64,000 nt of DNA from the NCBI GenBank assembly GCA_002155105.1, contig MUZD01000002.1, positions 1-64,000 on the forward strand. The letters are read 5' to 3'. This document shows, one piece after another, positions 18,114-24,858 of this stretch (position 1 is its first letter; every line of letters begins with the position of its first letter). The position numbers and the translations under genes were made by a program. The stretch comes from Sedimentibacter sp. SX930 (lineage in GTDB: Bacteria; Bacillota; Bacilli; Lactobacillales; Aerococcaceae). The notes under the pieces were generated by a model. That model saw only the letters and a list, made by a program, of their open reading frames with translations. It was not told where the DNA came from and did no database searches.

Positions 18114-19048
18114 TAATTAGCATAAATATTTTTTATCCCTGACATCAGCAGCTGGCAGTTTTCTTTACCGGCGAATCCCGAATTGAAATGGGAAACAGAA
18201 TTCCTGATCATAAAAGTACTTTTAATCGCATTTTTTTGCCGCCTATCTATTTTCAATGGTTCTTTCCCGAAAGCATTAACATAATCTTGATAAGTCGCAT
18301 TGTCCGGAAAACTCCTATCGATCATGTTATGTTTTTCGAGAGTGAGGTACATGAGATGTTCTAATACACCTCCGAGACCAGCTGCACAAACATAAAATTG
18401 CTCATTCTCGTAAGCTGACAAGCATTCAGAAAGCTCTGCTGAGAATTGATCATCATTTACATCTTTGATCATTGTATCAAATTGGTACCGGTCAGCATGA
18501 ATCCTCAACGTGTTGAAGTCTACCTGTTTAATTGGCGGCAAAGATAAGTGTGAAGTTGAAACTGTGTACTCTTTATTTATCCAATTAATAGTACCGGATG
18601 CTAAACTATTATTATATAGGGAATTATATATAATTGATTGGGGGTCCAGTTTTTCTATTAAATTATTATTTAGGAGATACGACAATTGATCTGCTACTTT
18701 ATAAATGCGCTTAAACTGGTAATCGTTTGTTTGTTTTCGCAAGTCAATAATGTGAAGATTATCAGTTTCATCACTACTGTATTGAGCGAAAAAAATAGTT
18801 TTATAATAGGGGCTGTTACTTAGTGTTATAAGAATCCAAATGTTCATTGGTTTGCTTAACCATGAAAATAAATCTTTGTTAACATCTTCGGAACCGATTA
18901 TTTCTCGTGCTCGGATATTATAATCTTGCTTATATTCACTCAGAATTGAATCTATCAATTCTTCTGTAATATCAGGTATTCGTTTCATAAGTATATCCCG
19001 TCCAAACTTGTGACATATACTCATTTTAGGATACTCAACTTGGTCCAA
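18077..19048 (-). CDS. HEPN-like protein with RNSVSH motif, possible phage-exclusion factor
   Basis: The 323-residue protein shows no membrane segment. The C-terminal half is helical and contains an Rx4H motif (Arg282 to His287 in FMIRNSVSHF), the signature of HEPN RNases found in abortive infection and toxin-antitoxin systems. The N-terminal half is unrecognised. It lies in the lysogeny module between integrase and repressor, a usual place for superinfection-exclusion genes. The start is uncertain: TTG 19048 follows GGTGG; ATG codons at about 19024 and 18988 are alternatives. The RNase role is inferred from the motif only. Confidence 0.7.
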   Translation of the reverse strand: MDQVEYPKMSICHKFGRDILMKRIPDITEELIDSILSEYKQDYNIRAREIIGSEDVNKDLFSWLSKPMNIWILITLSNSPYYKTIFFAQYSSDETDNLHIIDLRKQTNDYQFKRIYKVADQLSYLLNNNLIEKLDPQSIIYNSLYNNSLASGTINWINKEYTVSTSHLSLPPIKQVDFNTLRIHADRYQFDTMIKDVNDDQFSAELSECLSAYENEQFYVCAAGLGGVLEHLMYLTLEKHNMIDRSFPDNATYQDYVNAFGKEPLKIDRRQKNAIKSTFMIRNSVSHFNSGFAGKENCQLLMSGIKNIYANYYTKVFSLPSID

Positions 19049-19081
19049 TTTCTAGCCACCATTCGTTATTTATTAGTATAT

Positions 19082-19127
19082 CCCTCACTCCTTACCGTCC
19101 AAAGTAGGGGAGTGGGGGATTTTTTTG
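19082..19127 (+). terminator. hairpin with T-run between two leftward genes
   Basis: CCCTCACTCC / GGGGAGTGGGGG stem followed by seven Ts on the + strand. Both neighbours are transcribed leftward, so its polarity is odd; it may block rightward antisense transcription. Confidence 0.5.
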
Positions 19128-19129
19128 TT

Positions 19130-19639
19130 TTAATTAGTCATTTCTTTAAAATCATCAAAGCGGTCTTCATTGTATAAAAGCAATAACGAATATGGGCGAT
19201 CCTCATCTTCTACGTATGAAGGCAAAGCAACGTCAATGAAAACGCCGGTGCCTTCATAATTTGTGAAATAGCTGCTGTTATCAACTGTCGCAATGGCAGG
19301 AGTAATAGATAAGGCTTGTTCGATAGATTCAGAATCAGTTGGAAATTCAATGAGATCTAGTATATGCATTACTTCTTCTTTGTTCCTGTTATTAAAGTGG
19401 ACTTGCTCCACTGAATCTTCATCATTTAATACAACGACAGTGTCCTCATCAATTTCAATAACATCTTTTATTCCATCATAATATTCAGCAGTAGTTTCAA
19501 CCAATTCATTATTTATATCTAATTCATCATTAAAAAATTCTGCTGTATTTCTTGGATCTTCGACAGAAACACCGTTACTTTGACTACAACCTGCAAGAAT
19601 AGCTGCAATAAACAAAGTAGCTCCAATTTTTGATTTCAA
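19130..19639 (-). CDS. prophage lipoprotein
   Basis: The 169-residue protein has a typical lipoprotein signal (KIGATLFIAAILAGC; lipobox LAGC, Cys18). The mature part is very acidic, with no recognised domain. It should be anchored on the outer face of the cell membrane. It lies between the HEPN gene and the repressor. A lipoprotein gene in this position of the lysogeny module recalls Ltp of Streptococcus phage TP-J34, which blocks DNA injection by other phages, but no Ltp-type repeat is visible, so the role is only suggested by position. Confidence 0.8.
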   Translation of the reverse strand: MKSKIGATLFIAAILAGCSQSNGVSVEDPRNTAEFFNDELDINNELVETTAEYYDGIKDVIEIDEDTVVVLNDEDSVEQVHFNNRNKEEVMHILDLIEFPTDSESIEQALSITPAIATVDNSSYFTNYEGTGVFIDVALPSYVEDEDRPYSLLLLYNEDRFDDFKEMTN

Positions 19640-19768
19640 TATAATTCCTCCTCAATATTGGCTATTTCATTTTTAAAATAGATAACTTTATACATCAAAA
19701 ACAAAATCTACATCCTTGCTAAGTATTACGGCAGGTTGACATCCGAATGATGAACAGCAAGTACCTTA

Positions 19769-20440
19769 TTAGAATTTCATTCCAATCGGCGTCATGGCCC
19801 AAACTAACTTCCCTAATATAGATATCGAGTCTATTTCTTCTTTGCTGGTGTATATCTGATTTTTATGTTCTGGATTCGTTGATTCTGGTTGAAGCATGAT
19901 ATAATCGCCCATCTTATAGAACCTTTTTAAAGTTGCTTCAGTTCCGTTCACTCGAATTACACCTATCTCTCCGTTGTTTAACTCCTCGCATGGATTGATT
20001 AGCGCATACATACCTTCTGAAATAATTTTGTTCATGCTATCCCCACGCACAACAAGAAAATAAGCGTTTGGAAATGCGCGCTCAACATCTACAGGAATTT
20101 GGACAACATCAGGAACTTCAAACATTTCTAATGGCATTCCTGCAGCGATGGCACCTTTCACCTCTTTGTAAGCTGCTGGAGAAGCTACTGTATTCGCTGG
20201 ATTGATATGATCTGAAAATCTTTCTTCCTTGCTTTGATCATCTAGTCCCATTAGCCAGGCTTCACTTACATCAAGCGCTTTTGCTAACTTAAAAATGTTA
20301 TCTTGTTTAGCTTCATAATCGCCCTTAAGCCATGCGGTTATAGATGATTTGTTTATTCCAGTTCGTCTAGCTAGCTCCGCCGGCTTGATATCTCGATCAG
20401 CAATAGCTTTGTTTAGCCTATCCTTAAAAGATTCAACCAT
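19769..20440 (-). CDS. CI-like repressor (XRE HTH + S24 peptidase)
   Basis: The 223-residue protein has an N-terminal XRE helix-turn-helix (about 5-60; PAELARRTGINKSSITAWLKG). The C-terminal S24 self-cleavage domain has Ser in VRGDSMNK and Lys in GTEATLKRF; an Ala-Gly cleavage site is plausible in AIAAGMPLEM. It should keep the prophage silent and be inactivated through RecA after DNA damage. The start at 20440 has AAAGGAGG 8 bp upstream; the ATG seven codons earlier is less likely. Confidence 0.95.
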   Translation of the reverse strand: MVESFKDRLNKAIADRDIKPAELARRTGINKSSITAWLKGDYEAKQDNIFKLAKALDVSEAWLMGLDDQSKEERFSDHINPANTVASPAAYKEVKGAIAAGMPLEMFEVPDVVQIPVDVERAFPNAYFLVVRGDSMNKIISEGMYALINPCEELNNGEIGVIRVNGTEATLKRFYKMGDYIMLQPESTNPEHKNQIYTSKEEIDSISILGKLVWAMTPIGMKF

Positions 20441-20467
20441 TTTTCTATCCTCCTTTATCATTAAGTA

Positions 20468-20496
20468 ATTATAGTTACATAATAAAGAAAACTTAA
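20468..20496 (-). promoter_or_regulatory. repressor promoter
   Basis: On the minus strand: TTAAGT (20491-20496), a 17-bp spacer, and TATAAT (20468-20473). GTAATTATAGTTAC overlaps the -10 and GTAATTAC lies at 20498-20505; both are dyads and could be repressor sites. Confidence 0.7.
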
Positions 20497-20547
20497 CGTA
20501 ATTACAAGTTTAGTGAAAATAAAATTAAGATTTCTGAATTTTATCTA

Positions 20548-20576
20548 TTGCAATCATAAAAATAACATGCTAGTAT
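20548..20576 (+). promoter_or_regulatory. early lytic promoter
   Basis: TTGCAA (20548-20553), a 17-bp spacer, and TAGTAT (20571-20576). The start near 20583 falls exactly on the first operator-like repeat. Confidence 0.7.
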
Positions 20577-20582
20577 AAAGGT

Positions 20583-20598
20583 GTTCAGAAAACTGAAC
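20583..20598. promoter_or_regulatory. operator-like inverted repeat, copy 1
   Basis: GTTCAG-AAAA-CTGAAC at the predicted early transcription start. An identical 16-bp copy lies at 20836-20851. Likely a binding site of the CI-like or DUF739 protein. Confidence 0.7.
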
Positions 20599-20625
20599 CG
20601 AAAAAACAAAGGAGGTGAAAATAAA

Positions 20626-20868
20626 GTGAGTTTCGAATACAACAAATTGCGTGGTCGAATCAGAGAAAAATTTGCCACCCAGGAAGAGTTCGCAATAGCG
20701 CTAGGCATGAGCACAGTTGCTTTATCTAGTAAATTAAACGGGCACACTTTCTTTACTCAACCGCAAATAAAACGGGCGTGCGAGCTTTTATCTATAGAGC
20801 CAGGCGAAGTTTCGGATTATTTTTTTATTCGAAAAGTTCAGAAAACTGAACATTCTAAAGGGGAATAG
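20626..20868 (+). CDS. DUF739 family Cro-like regulator
   Basis: The 80-residue protein (SFEYNKLRGRIREKF... then a helix-turn-helix EEFAIALGMSTVALSSKLNG) matches the DUF739 phage family, first gene of the early operon and probably acting as Cro. The GTG start at 20626 follows AAAGGAGGTG. Its last codons contain the second copy of the operator-like repeat, so this gene can autoregulate or throttle the downstream antirepressor. Confidence 0.88.
   Translation: MSFEYNKLRGRIREKFATQEEFAIALGMSTVALSSKLNGHTFFTQPQIKRACELLSIEPGEVSDYFFIRKVQKTEHSKGE
20836..20851. promoter_or_regulatory. operator-like inverted repeat, copy 2
   Basis: Same 16 bp as 20583-20598, here inside the end of the DUF739 gene and 32 bp before the antirepressor start. 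Confidence 0.65.
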
Positions 20869-20882
20869 GAAGGAGTAACAGC

Positions 20883-21638
20883 ATGAATAATTTAGCAGAA
20901 AGACACAACCCTCTGATTCCACTTCATGAAGAGAGCGATGGTTCAGTAGCGGTCATGGGCAGAGACTTGCATAATTTTTTGAAAGTTGGAACACAGTACA
21001 CAAAGTGGTTTGAACGGATGGCTGAATACGGATTTGAAGAAAATCAAGACTATGTATTGGTTAGCCAAAAAAGACTAACCAATAATCCGAAAAATCCGTA
21101 CACCGAAGCAGTGGACCACATTATGACAATCGACATGGCTAAAGAAATCAGCATGATCCAGCGCAACGAAAAAGGCAAACAAGCCCGGCAGTATTTCATC
21201 CAGATTGAGAAAGCTTGGAACAGTCCAGAGATGGTCATGAAGCGGGCCCTGCAGATTGCAGATCGCAAAATCATCGACCTTCAGGAGCGCGTCCAACTGG
21301 ACAAGCCAAAAGTGATATTTGCAGATGCTGTTGCTGCAAGCCATACCTCGATACTGGTCGGAGACTTGGCCAAGTTGCTCAATCAGAACGGAATCCCAAC
21401 CGGAGCTAAGCGTTTATTTAACTGGATGCGAGAGAACGGATATCTTATCAAGCGCAAAGGAACAGATTACAACATGCCAACGCAGCGTTCAGCAGATATG
21501 AAACTGTTTGAGGTCAAAGAAACGACTATAAGTAATCCTGACGGGTCCATAAAGATCAGCAAGACGCCAAAGGTTACTGGCAAAGGGCAGCAGTATTTTA
21601 TCAATCTGTTTATGAAAAATAAGGAAATGGAGGTGTGA
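20883..21638 (+). CDS. phage antirepressor (AntA/B-type N-terminus + KilAC domain)
   Basis: The 251-residue protein begins with an AntA/AntB-like domain (VMGRDLHNFLKVGTQYTKWFERM, about 20-110; MIQRNEKGKQARQYFIQIE). It ends with a KilA-C DNA-binding domain (about 140-245; LVGDLAKLLNQNGI, GAKRLFNWMRENGYL). Such proteins counteract the CI repressor and promote the lytic switch. The ATG follows GGAAGGAG. It is second in the early operon, directly after the second operator copy. Confidence 0.92.
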   Translation: MNNLAERHNPLIPLHEESDGSVAVMGRDLHNFLKVGTQYTKWFERMAEYGFEENQDYVLVSQKRLTNNPKNPYTEAVDHIMTIDMAKEISMIQRNEKGKQARQYFIQIEKAWNSPEMVMKRALQIADRKIIDLQERVQLDKPKVIFADAVAASHTSILVGDLAKLLNQNGIPTGAKRLFNWMRENGYLIKRKGTDYNMPTQRSADMKLFEVKETTISNPDGSIKISKTPKVTGKGQQYFINLFMKNKEMEV

Positions 21639-21641
21639 GGG

Positions 21642-21737
21642 ATGCAAGCAGCAACGTTCATCCTATTGGCAATCCACCTGGTCCTGAACCTGTGCCTCTT
21701 AATCAAGCTTTTTAAAATGGACCGGGATTATTTTTGA
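21642..21737 (+). CDS. 31-residue single-span membrane peptide
   Basis: Short frame MQAATFILLAIHLVLNLCLL... ending MDRDYF, with one hydrophobic helix. It starts 3 bp after the antirepressor stop with GGAGGTG upstream. Its 3' end overlaps convergently with the leftward gene at 21699. Function unknown. Confidence 0.6.
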   Translation: MQAATFILLAIHLVLNLCLLIKLFKMDRDYF

Positions 21738-22214
21738 TTTTCTTAATCCTTTAATCGGGCGGTCGCAAGTGACTTTTATTTTCAAATCTTGACTATACGG
21801 ATTCAAATAGTATCGGAATTCCTCTTTTGAATAAGGGCCAAGAATCGTTTCACCATCAAAAGTTTCGCTGTAATCGTAAGGTGAAATCATATCGTAAACC
21901 GGAGTTTGGAATACGCCAGAGCGGGAGTATGTTGGCGTTGGTTCGTAGTCCAAAGGTTTGACGTGAGATTCATCATAAAAGAATAGTTCGATATTCAGTA
22001 ATTTGATGGATGAATTCGAGTTGTTAAAGACGTCGAACATGATCATTGCGGGCCTGTTTTCCACTTGTTTGATGAAGCAATCCGTGATTTCAATCGAATG
22101 TCTATCGTTCTTCTTGGTGTACCAGATGCTGTATATCGAAATAAGAAGAGCAGCAACGGCTATGGTGAAATTCCAAAATTCCCAGGTTGTCACAAGCGTG
22201 ATTAATAATTTCAA
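21699..22214 (-). CDS. membrane-anchored hypothetical protein on the opposite strand
   Basis: The 171-residue protein has one N-terminal membrane helix (about 12-32; FTIAVAALLISIYSIWYT) and a soluble C-terminal part that looks beta-rich. The TTG start at 22214 has AAAGGAG upstream. It is transcribed against the early operon, suggesting an independently expressed accessory gene. I do not recognise the family. Confidence 0.65.
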   Translation of the reverse strand: MKLLITLVTTWEFWNFTIAVAALLISIYSIWYTKKNDRHSIEITDCFIKQVENRPAMIMFDVFNNSNSSIKLLNIELFFYDESHVKPLDYEPTPTYSRSGVFQTPVYDMISPYDYSETFDGETILGPYSKEEFRYYLNPYSQDLKIKVTCDRPIKGLRKSKIIPVHFKKLD

Positions 22215-22275
22215 AAAATCATCTCCTTTAGGTGATTATCTCAAAAGCAGTAAACAAAAGAAAGGATTGAGACAG

Positions 22276-22497
22276 TTGAAAGAAGAAACGAAGCAAGTGC
22301 TTAACCTTTTAGAAAATATTGTTGAACCCGCCACTGAACCAAGAATCTTTATGGGGGACAAGGAGCAGCTTGGTAGAGTAACTGATCAAGTGATATCCAT
22401 ATTTGAAACTGAAAAAATGACGTATGCGGACACATACGCCACCTTAAGATTCATTGCAAAGACGCTCAAATACAAGCAGGAGCAAGTTAATTTATAG
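22276..22497 (+). CDS. 73-residue hypothetical early protein
   Basis: Soluble, helical small protein ending ATLRFIAKTLKYKQEQVNL. The TTG start at 22276 follows AAAGGA with about 10-bp spacing; the frame is open further upstream, but that part is antisense to the 21699 gene and has no ribosome site. Its end overlaps convergently with the 22487 gene by 11 bp. Confidence 0.5.
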   Translation: MKEETKQVLNLLENIVEPATEPRIFMGDKEQLGRVTDQVISIFETEKMTYADTYATLRFIAKTLKYKQEQVNL

Positions 22498-22969
22498 AAA
22501 CTAACTCGAATTCTGCGTCATCAGGAAATTTCATGAACGGTAAAGAGAATCCACTTGTCAAGTTGGTTACATTGTACAAAATTCCAGGATTTGTTTTTAC
22601 CTCAAAGGATGGTATTTCAAGTTCGCAAAATACTGAGAATAGATGCAGCTTTACCATTTCAGCATCTGAGGTATTTAGAACTCCGTAACAATTTTTTATC
22701 TGTAGGGTGTTAATAATATCATCGGTATCGATTCTATCTCTGAAACGGTACTTCAGGGAAATTGATCTTTCATCAAATCCGCCTGCGTGGTAATAGATTT
22801 CTCTAATGTTCAAGTCATTATCTACTTCTGGGAAAGTCGTTGCGGAGTAAATTTCATTGTTAAATTTAAAAACAAGTTTTGCGTCAAGCGTTTCTCCCGC
22901 TGTTTCAGGATATCTGTTTTTTAGAAATTCGAGACAAGCATCTAAGTAACGTAATTGCTTGATATTCAT
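22487..22969 (-). CDS. hypothetical protein on the opposite strand
   Basis: A 160-residue soluble protein starting MNIKQLRYLDACLEFL. The ATG at 22969 lies 6 bp after GAGGTG; a GTG three codons upstream is the overlapping alternative. It is the second leftward gene inside the early region. No motif recognised. Confidence 0.6.
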   Translation of the reverse strand: MNIKQLRYLDACLEFLKNRYPETAGETLDAKLVFKFNNEIYSATTFPEVDNDLNIREIYYHAGGFDERSISLKYRFRDRIDTDDIINTLQIKNCYGVLNTSDAEMVKLHLFSVFCELEIPSFEVKTNPGILYNVTNLTSGFSLPFMKFPDDAEFELVSIN

Positions 22970-23104
22970 TTTTTTCACCTCGGTTCATATACATAGATTT
23001 GCAGGAAACTCCGGGCGAAGGCGAGTCCTACAAATTAAGTATACAAGATATATACGGGAAATGTAATCAGAATACACAATATATAGCACGCAGGAGGCAA
23101 TAGC

Positions 23105-23296
23105 ATGTGGCCGATCATTGAAAAAATATTACAGGAGAAGGGTTTGAACCAGGAACAGCTGGCGAAGAGAATGAACGTTCATTCCGGGACAGTTTCAGAT
23201 TTAAAAAAAGGGCGAATCAAAAAGCCCAGCTTCGAGTTGATGTGCAAAATCGCAGACGCATTAGAAGTTAGTTTAGACGTATTCAGAAAGGAGTGA
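23105..23296 (+). CDS. small XRE-family DNA-binding protein
   Basis: The 63-residue protein is a single Cro/CI-type helix-turn-helix (NQEQLAKRMNVHSGTVSDLKKG). AGGAGG lies 8 bp before the ATG. It probably regulates early phage genes. The upstream gap 22979-23104 holds AT-rich sequence with the dyad GTATACAAGATATATAC (23039-23055), a possible operator. Confidence 0.85.
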   Translation: MWPIIEKILQEKGLNQEQLAKRMNVHSGTVSDLKKGRIKKPSFELMCKIADALEVSLDVFRKE

Positions 23297-23301
23297 TAAA
23301 G

Positions 23302-23595
23302 ATGGAAATACACTTCGATGGCCAGACAACCGAGGAATTCTTCCAGTGGATGGCTGCAAAAATTCAAGACGTAACCCTTCCAATCGTGAAGGAAACCGTG
23401 GAAGAAAGCCTGTTCGATGAAGAGCTGCTGACACGGAAGGAAGTGTCCAAGCGGATCTTAAATTGTTCGGTGGACACGGCAGACAAGTATTACTTGTATC
23501 AACCAGGCTTCCCTTATTGCGAAAGAGGCGGGGAGCGGCTTTATCCGAAAAAGGCAGTAGAAAAATGGATTCAAAGAAACACCAAATATAACTGA
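23302..23595 (+). CDS. DUF771-type phage DNA-binding protein
   Basis: The 97-residue protein has a C-terminal excisionase/MerR-like wHTH (ELLTRKEVSKRILNCSVDTADKYYLYQPGFP, then LYPKKAVEKWI), the pattern of DUF771 phage proteins. ATG 23302 follows AAAGGAG; the in-frame codon at 23293 overlaps the previous stop and is less likely. It could be an excisionase-like factor or an early regulator. Confidence 0.75.
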   Translation: MEIHFDGQTTEEFFQWMAAKIQDVTLPIVKETVEESLFDEELLTRKEVSKRILNCSVDTADKYYLYQPGFPYCERGGERLYPKKAVEKWIQRNTKYN

Positions 23596-23633
23596 GAAAC
23601 GGCCGGGCAGGGCGCATCACAGGAGGAATACAC

Positions 23634-23759
23634 ATGAAAATCTTTACAAATGAGTTTGAGGAATTTTTGGCCAAAGTGATCGGATCTGGCTTACTCATCG
23701 GATTGGTTGTCCTGGTCATTGGGATAGTCGGCGGAATCGAACAGGGGTTGATATTTTAA
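23634..23759 (+). CDS. 41-residue membrane peptide
   Basis: MKIFTNEFEEFLAKVIGSG followed by a hydrophobic helix (LLIGLVVLVIGIVGGI). CAGGAGG lies 8 bp upstream of the ATG. Function unknown. Confidence 0.65.
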   Translation: MKIFTNEFEEFLAKVIGSGLLIGLVVLVIGIVGGIEQGLIF

Positions 23760-23771
23760 GGGGGGCAAATC

Positions 23772-24038
23772 ATGAGAGAGACGGTGACAGAAAAAGAAAA
23801 GGCTGTCCTGGATGCGATGAGGATGGGTGCCAGCGTTAATATTTTGCTCACGACTGACTCGCTGGAAAAAATCGACGAATACCTAGATTGTTTCGACAGC
23901 TTGAAGCCGGATCGGGAATATATTCAGGACAGGTCAGGTTTTTTTTATCCGTATGTGGGTTTCTCGAAGCATTACGATCAAATCGATTTAATAGTGCAAG
24001 CAACCATAAAGCTCGAAGGTGGTGAAAACAATGAGTGA
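23772..24038 (+). CDS. 88-residue hypothetical early protein
   Basis: Soluble protein starting MRETVTEKEKAVLDAM with a strong AAGGGGGG ribosome site. It is the first of four genes joined by short overlaps (23772-24787). No domain recognised. Confidence 0.7.
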   Translation: MRETVTEKEKAVLDAMRMGASVNILLTTDSLEKIDEYLDCFDSLKPDREYIQDRSGFFYPYVGFSKHYDQIDLIVQATIKLEGGENNE

Positions 24039-24267
24039 AACAAGCTTTATAAAGTGCGAATTGAAATTTGATGAAGGTCTGCATCGTATCGATTTCGAAG
24101 GAACCACAGAAGAATGCGGGTTCATGTCAGTTCTGATTATCAACACGCTCAGGGAGAAGTTCATGTCTATCGGATTCACAGATGACGAAGCGAAGCGGAT
24201 GCTTATCGGAGGAATCGAAAGATTTTGGGGAGATCCTGCAGCTGGAGCAAAGGAGAAAACATCATGA
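24031..24267 (+). CDS. 78-residue hypothetical early protein
   Basis: Starts MSETSFIKCELKFDEG. The ATG overlaps the previous stop by 8 bp, with GGTGGTG upstream, so translation is probably coupled. No recognised domain. Confidence 0.65.
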   Translation: MSETSFIKCELKFDEGLHRIDFEGTTEECGFMSVLIINTLREKFMSIGFTDDEAKRMLIGGIERFWGDPAAGAKEKTS

Positions 24268-24533
24268 AAACTTACACAGCAGCATACGCAAAAAGGAAGG
24301 CTAAGGCTTTCCAGAAGAAACACTTCACTTCCTGCATCAGCATTTTCTTTCTGGATAAACGGACCTACAGGCTATTCGTTTTCCAGGGTGATCGCAGAGT
24401 ACTTGCAGAAAGCGGCCGTTTACCTCAGTTAGAGAAGGCGAAAAACGAGGTTCTGGACAAATATCTGGATGCATCGTTATTGGAACTGGTTGTGGAATCC
24501 GGGGATGTCTGGTTAGGTGGTGCGAATGGATGA
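24264..24533 (+). CDS. 89-residue basic hypothetical protein
   Basis: Starts MKTYTAAYAKRKAKAFQKKH, lysine-rich at the N-terminus. The ATG overlaps the previous stop (ATGA) and follows AAAGGAG. Function unknown. Confidence 0.65.
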   Translation: MKTYTAAYAKRKAKAFQKKHFTSCISIFFLDKRTYRLFVFQGDRRVLAESGRLPQLEKAKNEVLDKYLDASLLELVVESGDVWLGGANG

Positions 24534-24787
24534 CGTTGTTTATCTTGGCACAGGTTATGGCCCGGCGCGGCCTCACGCATAAACAAAGCAAGTCGGATCC
24601 AAATTTGGCACGTATATGGGAAATAATCGACGGCCGATCAGTTCCGATACTGCAGGTTAACCTGGTCGATGGTTCGTTCCTGGAAATGAAACACTACCCA
24701 TTGCTGGACACAAGAACAAAGATCAAGCTTGCTGATGCACAAGCGGAGTATCACCGCAGGTTTAAAGCAAGACGCAAAAAAAGCTGA
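24530..24787 (+). CDS. 85-residue hypothetical protein
   Basis: Starts MTLFILAQVMARRGLTHK and ends in a basic KARRKKS tail. ATGA overlap with the preceding gene. No recognised domain. Confidence 0.6.
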   Translation: MTLFILAQVMARRGLTHKQSKSDPNLARIWEIIDGRSVPILQVNLVDGSFLEMKHYPLLDTRTKIKLADAQAEYHRRFKARRKKS

Positions 24788-24840
24788 TGCGCGAACATCA
24801 GCCTGTAAAGCAAAAAACATTTACATAGTGATTATATCAC
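24783..24840. other. stem-loop and palindrome before the replisome gene
   Basis: GCTGATG-CGCGAA-CATCAGC at 24783-24802 without a T-run, then the dyad GTGAT-TAT-ATCAC at 24828-24840. Possible control or processing site between the small-gene cluster and the replication genes. Confidence 0.35.
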
Positions 24841-24858
24841 AGATCGAGGGTGAGCAAA

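Noticed and set aside
23604-23616. CCGGGCAGGGCGC, also present near 17692-17705
   Set aside because: Two copies in unrelated contexts (before a small gene and in the int upstream region); too short to call a functional repeat.
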